Of a stretch of 5,505 bases of DNA, positions 1-5,469 are shown piece by piece. Under the pieces are notes generated by a model, which saw only the letters and a list, made by a program, of their open reading frames with translations, ran no database searches and was not told the origin of the DNA. A program made the translations under genes and the position numbers. The DNA comes from an uncultured Clostridia bacterium (GTDB lineage Bacteria; Bacillota; Clostridia; Christensenellales; UBA3700). The DNA lies in assembly GCA_947176975.1 (NCBI GenBank), contig CAMWSW010000080.1, positions 1 through 5,505 of the forward strand, read 5' to 3'. Position 1 is the first letter of the stretch. The number at the start of each line of letters is the position of its first letter.

Positions 1-18
1 ACTCAATATGGAGGCAAT

Positions 19-276
19 ATGAATACACAAAAAACAATAAAAGAACTATTTAAAAAGAAATTATCTATAGCATTGAAAAGTACAGGCAAAACCGCAAAAG
101 AAATTGCCGAGATTACGGGGCTGAATTATAGCTCCGTAACCGACTATATGAAGGGCGCCAGTTTTCCAAATATGAAAAACCTTGACACACTTTTAAAAAC
201 GCTTGATTTTGACGAAAAAGAGATAATACGTTATGACCTAGCAAACGATATTATCGACGGACAAAAAAAGAAGTAG
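19..276 (+). CDS. Small XRE/Cro-CI-type helix-turn-helix regulator
   Basis: This encodes an 85-residue protein with a single recognisable domain, a Cro/CI-type helix-turn-helix at about residues 20-62. Helices 2 and 3 are suggested by TAKEIAEITGLNYSSVTDYM, followed by the family-typical G-x-S-x-P-x-x-x-x-L pattern (residues 46-55) and a leucine-rich helix. The tail is lysine-rich and too short for a sensor domain, so this is probably a stand-alone DNA-binding protein; its target is not visible. The start ATG is preceded by GGAGG at 10-14 with a 4-nt gap. Its promoter lies outside the window. It is the only plus-strand gene, convergent with ricT and sharing its terminator. By manual count it is about 34% GC, clearly more AT-rich than the neighbouring operons, which suggests it belongs to an adjacent accessory segment to the left. 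The fold is fairly certain; the role is unknown. Confidence 0.8.
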   Translation: MNTQKTIKELFKKKLSIALKSTGKTAKEIAEITGLNYSSVTDYMKGASFPNMKNLDTLLKTLDFDEKEIIRYDLANDIIDGQKKK

Positions 277-293
277 CAAACGCTACTTCTTTT
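266..293. terminator. Bidirectional intrinsic terminator between convergent genes
   Basis: A perfect 12-bp inverted repeat pairs 266-277 with 282-293 around a 4-nt loop (AAAC). The G/C-containing core is AGAAGTAGC/GCTACTTCT. Reading plus, the stem ends in TTTT. Reading minus, the A-run at 263-269 becomes a T-run of seven. It can therefore stop both the XRE gene, whose stop codon lies inside the left arm, and the ricT operon, whose stop is about 20 nt away on the other side. Confidence 0.9.
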
Positions 294-314
294 GTAATAC
301 ATAAATCACAATAT

Positions 315-1199
315 TTAATCTTCAAGTTTCTTAAGTTCGTTTTCGTCGACTTCGTCTTGCGCGTAACTCTTCTTTGCGCCGAACTTGGGTGAAAAGAGCA
401 CTTCGAATTCGCCTACCTTATAATACTTCTGCTCCACGCCGCCGTCGCGCTCAATCGTGACCTTGATTCTTTCGCGAAGCAAATCAACTTCATCGACTCT
501 TCCCTGTCCCTCTTCTACTTTGACTGTCGAGCCTATCTTAGGCATACGCTTGTTTGCCTCGGCATAAAATTCGTTCTCGTATCTTAAACAGCACATCAGC
601 TTGCCGCACATTCCGCTTACCTTGGTGGGGTTGAGGGACAGATTTTGATTCTTTGCCATCTTGACTGTGGACTTCTCGTAATCGCAACCCGAGCAGATAC
701 AACAACACTCTCTACCGCACATACCCATTGCGCCGCGAAGTTTAATATCGTCGCGCTCGTAGATTTGACGGAGCTCTATTCTCATGTGCATTTTGCCCGC
801 CAAGTCCTTGACGAGTTCTCTGAAATCCACTCTGCCGTCTGCGGTAAAAGAGAAAATTATCTTTGAACGGTCAAAGGTATATTCGGCGTCGACGAGCTTC
901 ATTTTGAGATTGTGCTTGTCTATAAACTTTTGGCACAGCTTAAGCGCGCCGTCTTTCTTCTCGAGATTTTCCTTTACTCTCTCTTCATCCTCGGGCGTAG
1001 CCTTGCGTACGACGGGCTTAAGCGGAGTTTTTATCTCCTCGTCCGGTACTTCTTTATTTACTTGAGAGACACGAGCGTATTCAAGTCCGCGCACCGTCTC
1101 GACGATTACGCCGTCTCCCTCTGAAAATTCTATATTAAGAGGATCGAAATAATACTGCTTGCAAGTCGATCCAAACTTTACGCCTACTATCATCGGCAT
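315..1199 (-). CDS. ricT: RicT/YaaT-like PSP1-domain iron-sulfur protein
   Basis: This 294-residue protein matches the RicT (YaaT) family. The N-terminal part has VGVKF, YYFDP and VIVETVRGLEYA (residues 5-42). The PSP1 core carries the hallmark segments KMAKNQNLSLNPTKVSG (about 180-196) and GMCGKLMCCLRYENE (197-210). In B. subtilis, RicT joins RicA and RicF in a complex that carries [4Fe-4S] clusters and assists RNase Y in mRNA maturation; it affects sporulation, competence and biofilms. Cysteines are at 161, 165, 166, 167, 169, 172, 198, 203 and 204, more than I recall in the Bacillus protein. The C-terminus is acidic and probably disordered. The start at 1199 has GGAGGT at 1209-1214 with a 9-nt spacer. 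An ATG two codons later (1193-1191) would form an ATGA overlap with the holB stop but sits 15 nt from that site. This is the last gene of the operon. Confidence 0.93.
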   Translation of the reverse strand: MPMIVGVKFGSTCKQYYFDPLNIEFSEGDGVIVETVRGLEYARVSQVNKEVPDEEIKTPLKPVVRKATPEDEERVKENLEKKDGALKLCQKFIDKHNLKMKLVDAEYTFDRSKIIFSFTADGRVDFRELVKDLAGKMHMRIELRQIYERDDIKLRGAMGMCGRECCCICSGCDYEKSTVKMAKNQNLSLNPTKVSGMCGKLMCCLRYENEFYAEANKRMPKIGSTVKVEEGQGRVDEVDLLRERIKVTIERDGGVEQKYYKVGEFEVLFSPKFGAKKSYAQDEVDENELKKLED

Positions 1200-2143
1200 A
1201 GGTATTTTACCTCCATCATTTTTATGAACAAATTGTCAAGTATATTTTCATCTTTGCAATAACTCTCAATCTTTTGTTTTGCCTCGATTATCAACTCGTT
1301 GAAGTTGACGAGCGTGGCTATATTAAAACAATCCAGCAAGACGTTGACTCTCTCGAATCCCTCGACGAAAACACCGCTTTTGCGCTTGAGCAAAACTCCG
1401 CAGATAAGTTGCATTATATCAAGATATCTTGCAAGTTTTCCATCCTTGAGGTCAAGCCTTTTTTGCATCTTGAGATTGACTTTTGTCGAAGTGAGTTCCT
1501 TGAGTATGAATATCACTTCGCTCATATCGCCAAAGTATTCCTCGTCGCCAAGCAAGCTTTCGCATCTTGCCAAAGACCCGAGACAACAATCCACCGCTTC
1601 TTCAACAAGGCTCTTAGGCTTGCCGATATAATTGTCGTCAAAGAAGTCCGTCAACTGTTTTTTGGTGAATGGCGCAAGAGTAAGTTTTTTGCTTCTCGAC
1701 TTGATAGTGTCCAACACTGCCGACTGTCTTATCACGCCAAGCAAAAATACCACTCCGTCAATAGGTTCTTCCAAGCTCTTGAGCAAGAAATTCTGCACTT
1801 TGGGATCCACCTTGTCAAGCGCGCGTATTATCATTATCTTGATATCGCCTACGCTCTTGACGTATACCTTCTCGACAAATTCTCTTATGCCGTCGGCTTT
1901 GAGATTCTTTGGCTCGAATATATCTTCGTGATTTTTATCTTCAATCTTTTGACATACGACGCACTTGCCGCAACCGCGTTCTTTGCACAAAATTGCTTCG
2001 CAACTCAAGTCGATAAGCCCATCGACAGCCAATTCATCCTCGCCCATTATCATATAACAATGGTTGAGTTTTCCCACTGCCAAATCGCTTTGCAAAGTCA
2101 AATAAGGCTTTGTGTCCTTGAGCAACGCGCTGTATCTCAACAT
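1190..2143 (-). CDS. holB: DNA polymerase III delta-prime subunit
   Basis: This 317-residue clamp-loader subunit belongs to the AAA+ fold of the DnaX/delta-prime family. It acts in the complex that loads the beta sliding clamp at the replication fork. A four-cysteine zinc site is visible (C53, C58, C61, C64, in the CGKCVVC context). The region that would be a P-loop reads HCYMIMGEDELAVDG and lacks the GxxGxGK[ST] pattern, as expected for a delta-prime that does not hydrolyse ATP. The conserved helix NFLLKSLEEP is at residues 118-127. The SRC arginine-finger motif appears as S149-R150-S151. The C-terminal third is helical collar, weakly conserved. The start is ATG 2143-2141, sharing one base with the tmk stop (TAATG) and preceded by AAAGAGG at 2153-2159. 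The frame stays open upstream to 2398 inside tmk, but that stretch is arginine-rich out-of-frame sequence with no family similarity. It overlaps ricT by 10 nt. Confidence 0.92.
   Translation of the reverse strand: MLRYSALLKDTKPYLTLQSDLAVGKLNHCYMIMGEDELAVDGLIDLSCEAILCKERGCGKCVVCQKIEDKNHEDIFEPKNLKADGIREFVEKVYVKSVGDIKIMIIRALDKVDPKVQNFLLKSLEEPIDGVVFLLGVIRQSAVLDTIKSRSKKLTLAPFTKKQLTDFFDDNYIGKPKSLVEEAVDCCLGSLARCESLLGDEEYFGDMSEVIFILKELTSTKVNLKMQKRLDLKDGKLARYLDIMQLICGVLLKRKSGVFVEGFERVNVLLDCFNIATLVNFNELIIEAKQKIESYCKDENILDNLFIKMMEVKYLCR
1209..1214 (-). promoter_or_regulatory. Ribosome binding site of ricT (inside holB)
   Basis: On the minus strand this reads GGAGGT, 9 nt before the ATG at 1199 and within the 3' end of holB. 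The spacing favours the ATG at 1199 over the ATG at 1193. Confidence 0.75.
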
Positions 2144-2766
2144 TATACGATACCTCTTTGACGCAAAAGGTCGACTATCTTTTTGTGCGTCGCGATTGCT
2201 TCGCCAGAGCAATCCACGCGCGCAATGCGGTCGGGATAAGACTTGCAAGCTTGCAAATATCCCTCGTATACTCTCTCGTGGAAGCTCTCGCCCTCTTGCT
2301 CCAATCTGTCCGTGGCGTCCGCGCCGCCCTTTCTTGCAAATGCCAATTTGGGAGGCAAATCGAGAAATACCGTCAAGTCGGGCATAATATCTCCGCAAGC
2401 TAAACGGTTGAGCATATCCACCTTATCCGCGCCAAGTCCCCTTGCAACGCCTTGATAGGCGTAAGTCGAATCAATAAATCTGTCGCACACGACGAGTTTC
2501 CCCTTTTCCAAAGCCGGCTTTATGACAGCCTCGACGAGTTGAGCGCGCGACGCGCTGTATAGCATAGCTTCGCACATCCCCGTCATACCAACGTTGTTTA
2601 CGTCGAGAATTATATTCCTTATCTTTTCGGATATGGCGTTGCCGCCCGGTTCTCTCAAAAAGACCGCGTCTACGCCTTGCGTCTCAAGATAACTTCTTAT
2701 CATTGCAAGTTGAGTAGTCTTGCCTACGCCCTCTCCGCCTTCAAAAGTGATAAACTTTCCTTTCAT
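2143..2766 (-). CDS. tmk: Thymidylate kinase (dTMP kinase)
   Basis: This 207-residue cytosolic enzyme phosphorylates dTMP to dTDP with ATP, supplying dTTP for replication. Its length is standard for bacterial Tmk. Visible motifs are the P-loop G10-GEGV-G15-K16-T17, the substrate loop REPGG (38-42), the catalytic DR pair (D95-R96) followed by STYAYQG (100-106), and a lid segment with basic residues R145, K146 and R154 (ARKGG...TDRLEQEG). The strand LTVFLDLPP (131-139) precedes the lid as usual. All key residues are present. Two weak ribosome binding sites precede the ATG: AGAGA at 2772-2776 (5-nt spacer) and GGAGAT at 2781-2786 (14-nt spacer). It lies 64 nt after the yaaO-like gene and overlaps holB by one base, so co-transcription and translational coupling to holB are likely. 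Confidence 0.96.
   Translation of the reverse strand: MKGKFITFEGGEGVGKTTQLAMIRSYLETQGVDAVFLREPGGNAISEKIRNIILDVNNVGMTGMCEAMLYSASRAQLVEAVIKPALEKGKLVVCDRFIDSTYAYQGVARGLGADKVDMLNRLACGDIMPDLTVFLDLPPKLAFARKGGADATDRLEQEGESFHERVYEGYLQACKSYPDRIARVDCSGEAIATHKKIVDLLRQRGIV
2153..2159 (-). promoter_or_regulatory. Ribosome binding site of holB (inside tmk)
   Basis: On the minus strand this reads AAAGAGG, ending 9 nt before the ATG at 2143. Together with the TAATG junction it fixes the holB start and argues against the longer open frame that begins at 2398. Confidence 0.7.
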
Positions 2767-2787
2767 AATTATCTCTGATTATCTCCG

Positions 2788-2802
2788 CTTGTATTCTACA
2801 AG
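2788..2802. other. Short hairpin in the yaaO-like/tmk spacer
   Basis: A perfect 6-bp inverted repeat CTTGTA/TACAAG flanks a 3-nt loop. There is no T-run after it on the minus strand, so it is not a convincing terminator. It sits just upstream of the tmk ribosome binding region. It also contains TAGAAT on the minus strand (5 of 6 matches to a -10 box), but no good -35 lies at the right distance. Its role is unknown. Confidence 0.4.
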
Positions 2803-2830
2803 ATTTACGCTTCGTACTTTTACCGCATCT

Positions 2831-4105
2831 CTATTTTATCACAGCGACCATACCGCAAGCAAGTCCAAAAAGCCGACTTGAGTATTTTTTTATAAAATCT
2901 ACCGCCTTTGAGTTGATTACGTCGCCTTTCTTGATTACCGGCACTCCCGGAGGATAGATACCCACGTCGACGGCGCATACTTTGCCAATCGCCTCGTCAG
3001 GTGCAAGCAATACGACGTCTCCCGACTTCTCTACGTTTTGCATACCCAAATCCACGTCGATATCGCTATCCAATTTCTCTAGCGATACATTCGCCAATTC
3101 ATTTGCAAGCAAATCCAACTTGTCGCAATTAAATGGCGTAACGATAAATACGAGCATATCCCCATAAGCCATCTCGGCAAATACGCCTTGCTCTGCAAGT
3201 CTGTCGGAAACCTTATTGCAATCTACGCCGTCAATCTTGACGACTAGTCTGCTGAAATCGTCCGTCTCCTCTACCTTGCCGACCTTTAAATTCGCCTTGA
3301 ATTTGTCAATCGCAAGTTTTACTTTGGCGTACTCCTTTTCGCCATGGTTTGCCATATAGTCGTCTGCATAATCCATACTAGCCATTACGAGATAACTCGG
3401 CGAAGTCGTGTGTATATCCGCGCGCAATATTCTGCACTCTTGATATATATTGCTTCCGTTGGTCAATACGAGCGCGCCGCCGCCGTATACCGGCAAAGTC
3501 TTGTGCATACTCACGAGAGCTATGTCCGCGTACTTGCTTGCATTGTCTGGCAAAAGCCTTGAGTATGGAAAGTGCGCCGAGTGCGCCTCGTCGACGATAA
3601 GCAACGCGCCGACTTTGACGGCAAATTCCTTAATATCTTTCAATGGTATTAGCTTGCCAAAATAATTGGGAGATGTGACGAATACGCAAGATATCTTTGT
3701 TTGACGGCTCAATTCCTCGCATTCTTGCAAGTCCTTGCAACAGCGAATTTTTACGCCCAATATCCTTGCGGACGCATAAAAAGATTTGTGCATATCTCCT
3801 ATGGCAATTGCGACGCCCTGTCTTGACTTTGCCGCAGCCATTGATATTTGCATACCGCAAGTCGAGCCGTTCGTCAGCATAAGCGCATTGTCGTAGCCGT
3901 AACGCTTTGCAAGTCTTTTTTCGCAACTTGCAATCACGCCGTCGCTGTAAAGAAGATTGTCAAGACCTTGCACTTCCGTCCAATCGAATGCAGCGGAAGA
4001 ATATATCCCGTCAAGAAATGCTTGTCCGCTGTGAGCGGGCATACAAAACCTAGCCTTAACCGCGCCGTTGTACTCTTTGATTTTGTCGTATAAATCCCTT
4101 GACAT
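2831..4105 (-). CDS. PLP-dependent Orn/Lys/Arg decarboxylase family protein (YaaO-like)
   Basis: This 424-residue fold-type I PLP enzyme is of the Orn/Lys/Arg decarboxylase major-domain family. The Schiff-base lysine is K202 in SMHKTLPVYGGGAL. The cofactor-binding aspartate is D172 in VDEAHSAHF. A TNGST phosphate-contact segment lies at 78-82 and the ring-stacking histidine is H106 in MHKS. The C-terminal signature YPPGVPVIKKGD is at 384-395. Family members decarboxylate lysine, arginine or ornithine to polyamine precursors; the substrate here cannot be read from sequence. The usual N-terminal PGHKxG motif reads PAHSGQ (residues 23-28), and the protein is shorter than I recall for Bacillus YaaO. 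The start is ATG 4105, with AAGGGAG just upstream. A TTG eight codons earlier (4129) overlaps that site and is unlikely. Its position ahead of tmk matches yaaO in B. subtilis. Confidence 0.88.
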   Translation of the reverse strand: MSRDLYDKIKEYNGAVKARFCMPAHSGQAFLDGIYSSAAFDWTEVQGLDNLLYSDGVIASCEKRLAKRYGYDNALMLTNGSTCGMQISMAAAKSRQGVAIAIGDMHKSFYASARILGVKIRCCKDLQECEELSRQTKISCVFVTSPNYFGKLIPLKDIKEFAVKVGALLIVDEAHSAHFPYSRLLPDNASKYADIALVSMHKTLPVYGGGALVLTNGSNIYQECRILRADIHTTSPSYLVMASMDYADDYMANHGEKEYAKVKLAIDKFKANLKVGKVEETDDFSRLVVKIDGVDCNKVSDRLAEQGVFAEMAYGDMLVFIVTPFNCDKLDLLANELANVSLEKLDSDIDVDLGMQNVEKSGDVVLLAPDEAIGKVCAVDVGIYPPGVPVIKKGDVINSKAVDFIKKYSSRLFGLACGMVAVIK

Positions 4106-4109
4106 ATTA

Positions 4110-4116
4110 CTCCCTT
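4110..4116 (-). promoter_or_regulatory. Ribosome binding site deciding the start of the yaaO-like gene
   Basis: On the minus strand this reads AAGGGAG, 4 nt before the ATG at 4105. The alternative TTG start at 4129 would place this site inside the coding region and has no comparable site of its own close by. Confidence 0.7.
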
Positions 4117-4218
4117 TTAGATTCTCCAACTATACTTCTTTCCATAGAGACTTTTATTAAGTGACACGAGTAAGATTGCGTAAGCGATTTTTGCGATAAG
4201 CAGGATACGCGTTATGGT

Positions 4219-4247
4219 CGTAGTGGAACTACGTCCGTGTTGCGTAG
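4219..4247. repeat. Alternating 5-bp inverted repeats (mutually exclusive hairpins)
   Basis: On the plus strand CGTAG occurs at 4219-4223 and 4243-4247 and its complement CTACG at 4229-4233. The middle copy can pair with either flank (loops of 5 and 9 nt) but not both at once. The stems are short, so this is only suggestive of a switchable structure. Confidence 0.4.
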
Positions 4248-4307
4248 ACGAACTTAGCGCATAAATCGATAGCAATATTGCCGTACGAGCTTTATAAAAG
4301 GCTCTTT

Positions 4308-4333
4308 AAATAAAAAGCGACCGTGAAGGTCGC
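4308..4333 (-). terminator. Intrinsic terminator of the rex-greA unit
   Basis: Read on the minus strand, a 6-bp GC-rich stem GCGACC/GGTCGC (4328-4333 with 4317-4322) with loop TTCAC is followed by TTTTTATTT (4316-4308). It begins about 24 nt after the greA stop codon, the expected place for a Rho-independent terminator. It separates rex-greA from the yaaO-like operon. Confidence 0.9.
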
Positions 4334-4356
4334 CTTCGTCTATGATATTGTCGATA

Positions 4357-4827
4357 TTAGTTGATTGCCAATATTTTGACTTTGTAAGAATTGTCGCCCA
4401 ATTCTACGATAGCTTCTGCGCCGACTTTCTTACCCAAGATAGCTACTGCAAGCGGAGATTCGTTGCTTATCTTGCCTTCCAAGATAGACGCTTCCGTCGT
4501 ACCTACGATGGTATACTCGCTCTCTTCGTCTTCGGAGAAGTCGTATATCTTGACCTTGCAACCTGCAATTACGGTGTCTTGCTTTCCCTCTGCGTTTTCA
4601 ATGATTTCGGCATTGTCAAGTTGAGCTTGAATCGTCAAGATCTCTGCCTCGACTTGAGCTTGGTAATCCTTTGCAGCGTCGTACTCTGCATTTTCTGACA
4701 AGTCGCCGAAACCTCTTGCAATTCTGATTCTTTCGCTTGCGTCCTGTCTGTCTACGTTGATCAAATGATCCAATTTCTTTTTGAGATTGTCATATCCTTC
4801 TTGTGTTACGAAGTATTTCTTTTCCAT
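4357..4827 (-). CDS. greA: Transcription elongation factor GreA
   Basis: This 156-residue protein is of the usual GreA length. It binds the RNA polymerase secondary channel and stimulates cleavage of the backtracked transcript 3' end, rescuing stalled elongation. The N-terminal coiled coil (about 10-75) carries the tip signature GFGDLSENAEYDAAK, with the acidic pair D42 and E45 that corresponds to the catalytic tip residues of E. coli GreA. The C-terminal FKBP-like domain (about 80-156) ends with the signature ISNESPLAVAILGKKVGAE. A strong ribosome binding site AAGGAGG (4832-4838) lies 4 nt before the ATG at 4827. It follows rex by 30 nt with no terminator between them, so the two are probably co-transcribed, and a strong terminator follows. 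Nothing is missing. Confidence 0.97.
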   Translation of the reverse strand: MEKKYFVTQEGYDNLKKKLDHLINVDRQDASERIRIARGFGDLSENAEYDAAKDYQAQVEAEILTIQAQLDNAEIIENAEGKQDTVIAGCKVKIYDFSEDEESEYTIVGTTEASILEGKISNESPLAVAILGKKVGAEAIVELGDNSYKVKILAIN

Positions 4828-4857
4828 ATATCCTCCTTGCCTGACGGCTTATTTACT

Positions 4858-5469
4858 TTATTTTTTGTTCTTACTGCGGAAACTCAATACGTAAAGACTT
4901 TCGCTCATTGAGATATTTTCCACAGTTACGCCCGCGGGTACTTCAAGTTCCACGGGAGCAAAATTCCATATTGATTTCACGCCGTATTTTATCAAAGCGT
5001 CGGCTACGCTCTTTGCCGAATCCTTTTGGGTGGCAATGATTGCGATATCCACGTTGTTTTGATTGAGATAGGCTTCCAAAAAGTCCATTTCATAGACCTT
5101 GATACCGTTGATAGACGAACAGCGCGGGTCGATGTCAAACAACGCCTTGACGAAAAATCCGTCGTCTCTGAACCCCTTGTATCCCGCCAAAGCTCTGCCT
5201 ATATTGCCCGCTCCGACGATTATCATATCGTATTCTTTGTCAAGACCCAAAATTGCGGCAAGCTCGTTCTTGAGTTTGACTACGTCATATCCGTATCCTT
5301 GCTGACCGAAACCTCCGAAATTGCAAAGGTCCTGCCTTACTTGCGACGCTGTGATATTGAGTACGCTTGCAATCTTTGTTGACGATATCCTCGTAACTCC
5401 GCTGTCCGCAAGGTGTTTGATATGCCTGTAATAGCGCGGCAAAAGCTTTATGACCGCTTCAGAAATCAT
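4858..5469 (-). CDS. rex: Redox-sensing transcriptional repressor Rex
   Basis: This 203-residue protein is of normal length for Rex. Rex senses the cytosolic NADH/NAD+ ratio and represses fermentation and respiration genes, leaving DNA when NADH is high. The N-terminal winged helix starts with the family pattern AVIKLLPRYYRHI (5-17) and carries the recognition segment ITASQVRQDLCNFGGFG (39-55). The Rossmann domain has the glycine motif VGAGNIG (85-91) and an acidic strand end FDID (111-114) that would bind the NADH ribose. The IWNFAPVEL segment (167-175) and the final helix (186-199), which swaps between subunits in the dimer, are both present. AGGGAGGAG at 5475-5483 lies 5 nt before the ATG. 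Only 36 nt upstream are in the window; TATACA at 5499-5504 could be a -10 but cannot be judged. No TTGTTAA-type Rex operator is visible here. It is probably co-transcribed with greA. Confidence 0.97.
   Translation of the reverse strand: MISEAVIKLLPRYYRHIKHLADSGVTRISSTKIASVLNITASQVRQDLCNFGGFGQQGYGYDVVKLKNELAAILGLDKEYDMIIVGAGNIGRALAGYKGFRDDGFFVKALFDIDPRCSSINGIKVYEMDFLEAYLNQNNVDIAIIATQKDSAKSVADALIKYGVKSIWNFAPVELEVPAGVTVENISMSESLYVLSFRSKNKK

Larger units (their letters stand above)
4106..4307 (-). other. Leader/intergenic segment upstream of the yaaO-like gene, possibly a dispersed repeat
   Basis: This segment of about 200 nt lies between the greA terminator and the yaaO-like start and holds no recognised gene. 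It should contain the promoter of the yaaO-like operon, but I see no convincing -35/-10 pair. It contains an alternating inverted repeat (CTACG/CGTAG/CTACG), a bulged hairpin at 4287-4304 (GAGC-TTT / AAA-GCTC), and an imperfect direct repeat (TTGCGTAAGC 4177-4186, TTGCGATAAGC 4191-4201). One minus frame is free of stops from about 4306 to 4117. From a TTG at 4275 it would give 52 residues with a hydrophobic run (ITRILLIAKIAYAILLVSL), but no ribosome binding site precedes it. I do not recognise a known riboswitch; it may be a repeat element or a degenerate sequence. Confidence 0.45.

Noticed and set aside
1274..2161. Long plus-strand open frame (295 codons) opposite holB
   Set aside because: It is antisense to a clear holB, has no ribosome binding site or recognisable domain, and its composition is that of a mirror frame.
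2144..2398. N-terminal extension of holB by 85 codons
   Set aside because: It lies entirely within tmk in another frame, is arginine-rich, lacks delta-prime similarity, and the TAATG junction with AAAGAGG upstream marks the start at 2143.
3630..3926. Minus-strand open frame (98 codons) inside the yaaO-like gene
   Set aside because: It is an out-of-frame shadow of a well-supported PLP enzyme, rich in Arg/Cys with no motif.
4106..4129. TTG start at 4129 for the yaaO-like gene
   Set aside because: It would begin upstream of, and read through, the AAGGGAG ribosome binding site that fits the ATG at 4105.
4106..4307. Lysine, guanidine or SAM riboswitch upstream of the decarboxylase-family gene
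   Set aside because: I could not match any conserved core of these riboswitches, and there is no terminator or anti-terminator pair close to the start codon.
4839..4848. GCC-TGAC-GGC hairpin between rex and greA as a terminator
   Set aside because: The stem is only 3 bp, there is no T-run, and it directly precedes the greA ribosome binding site.
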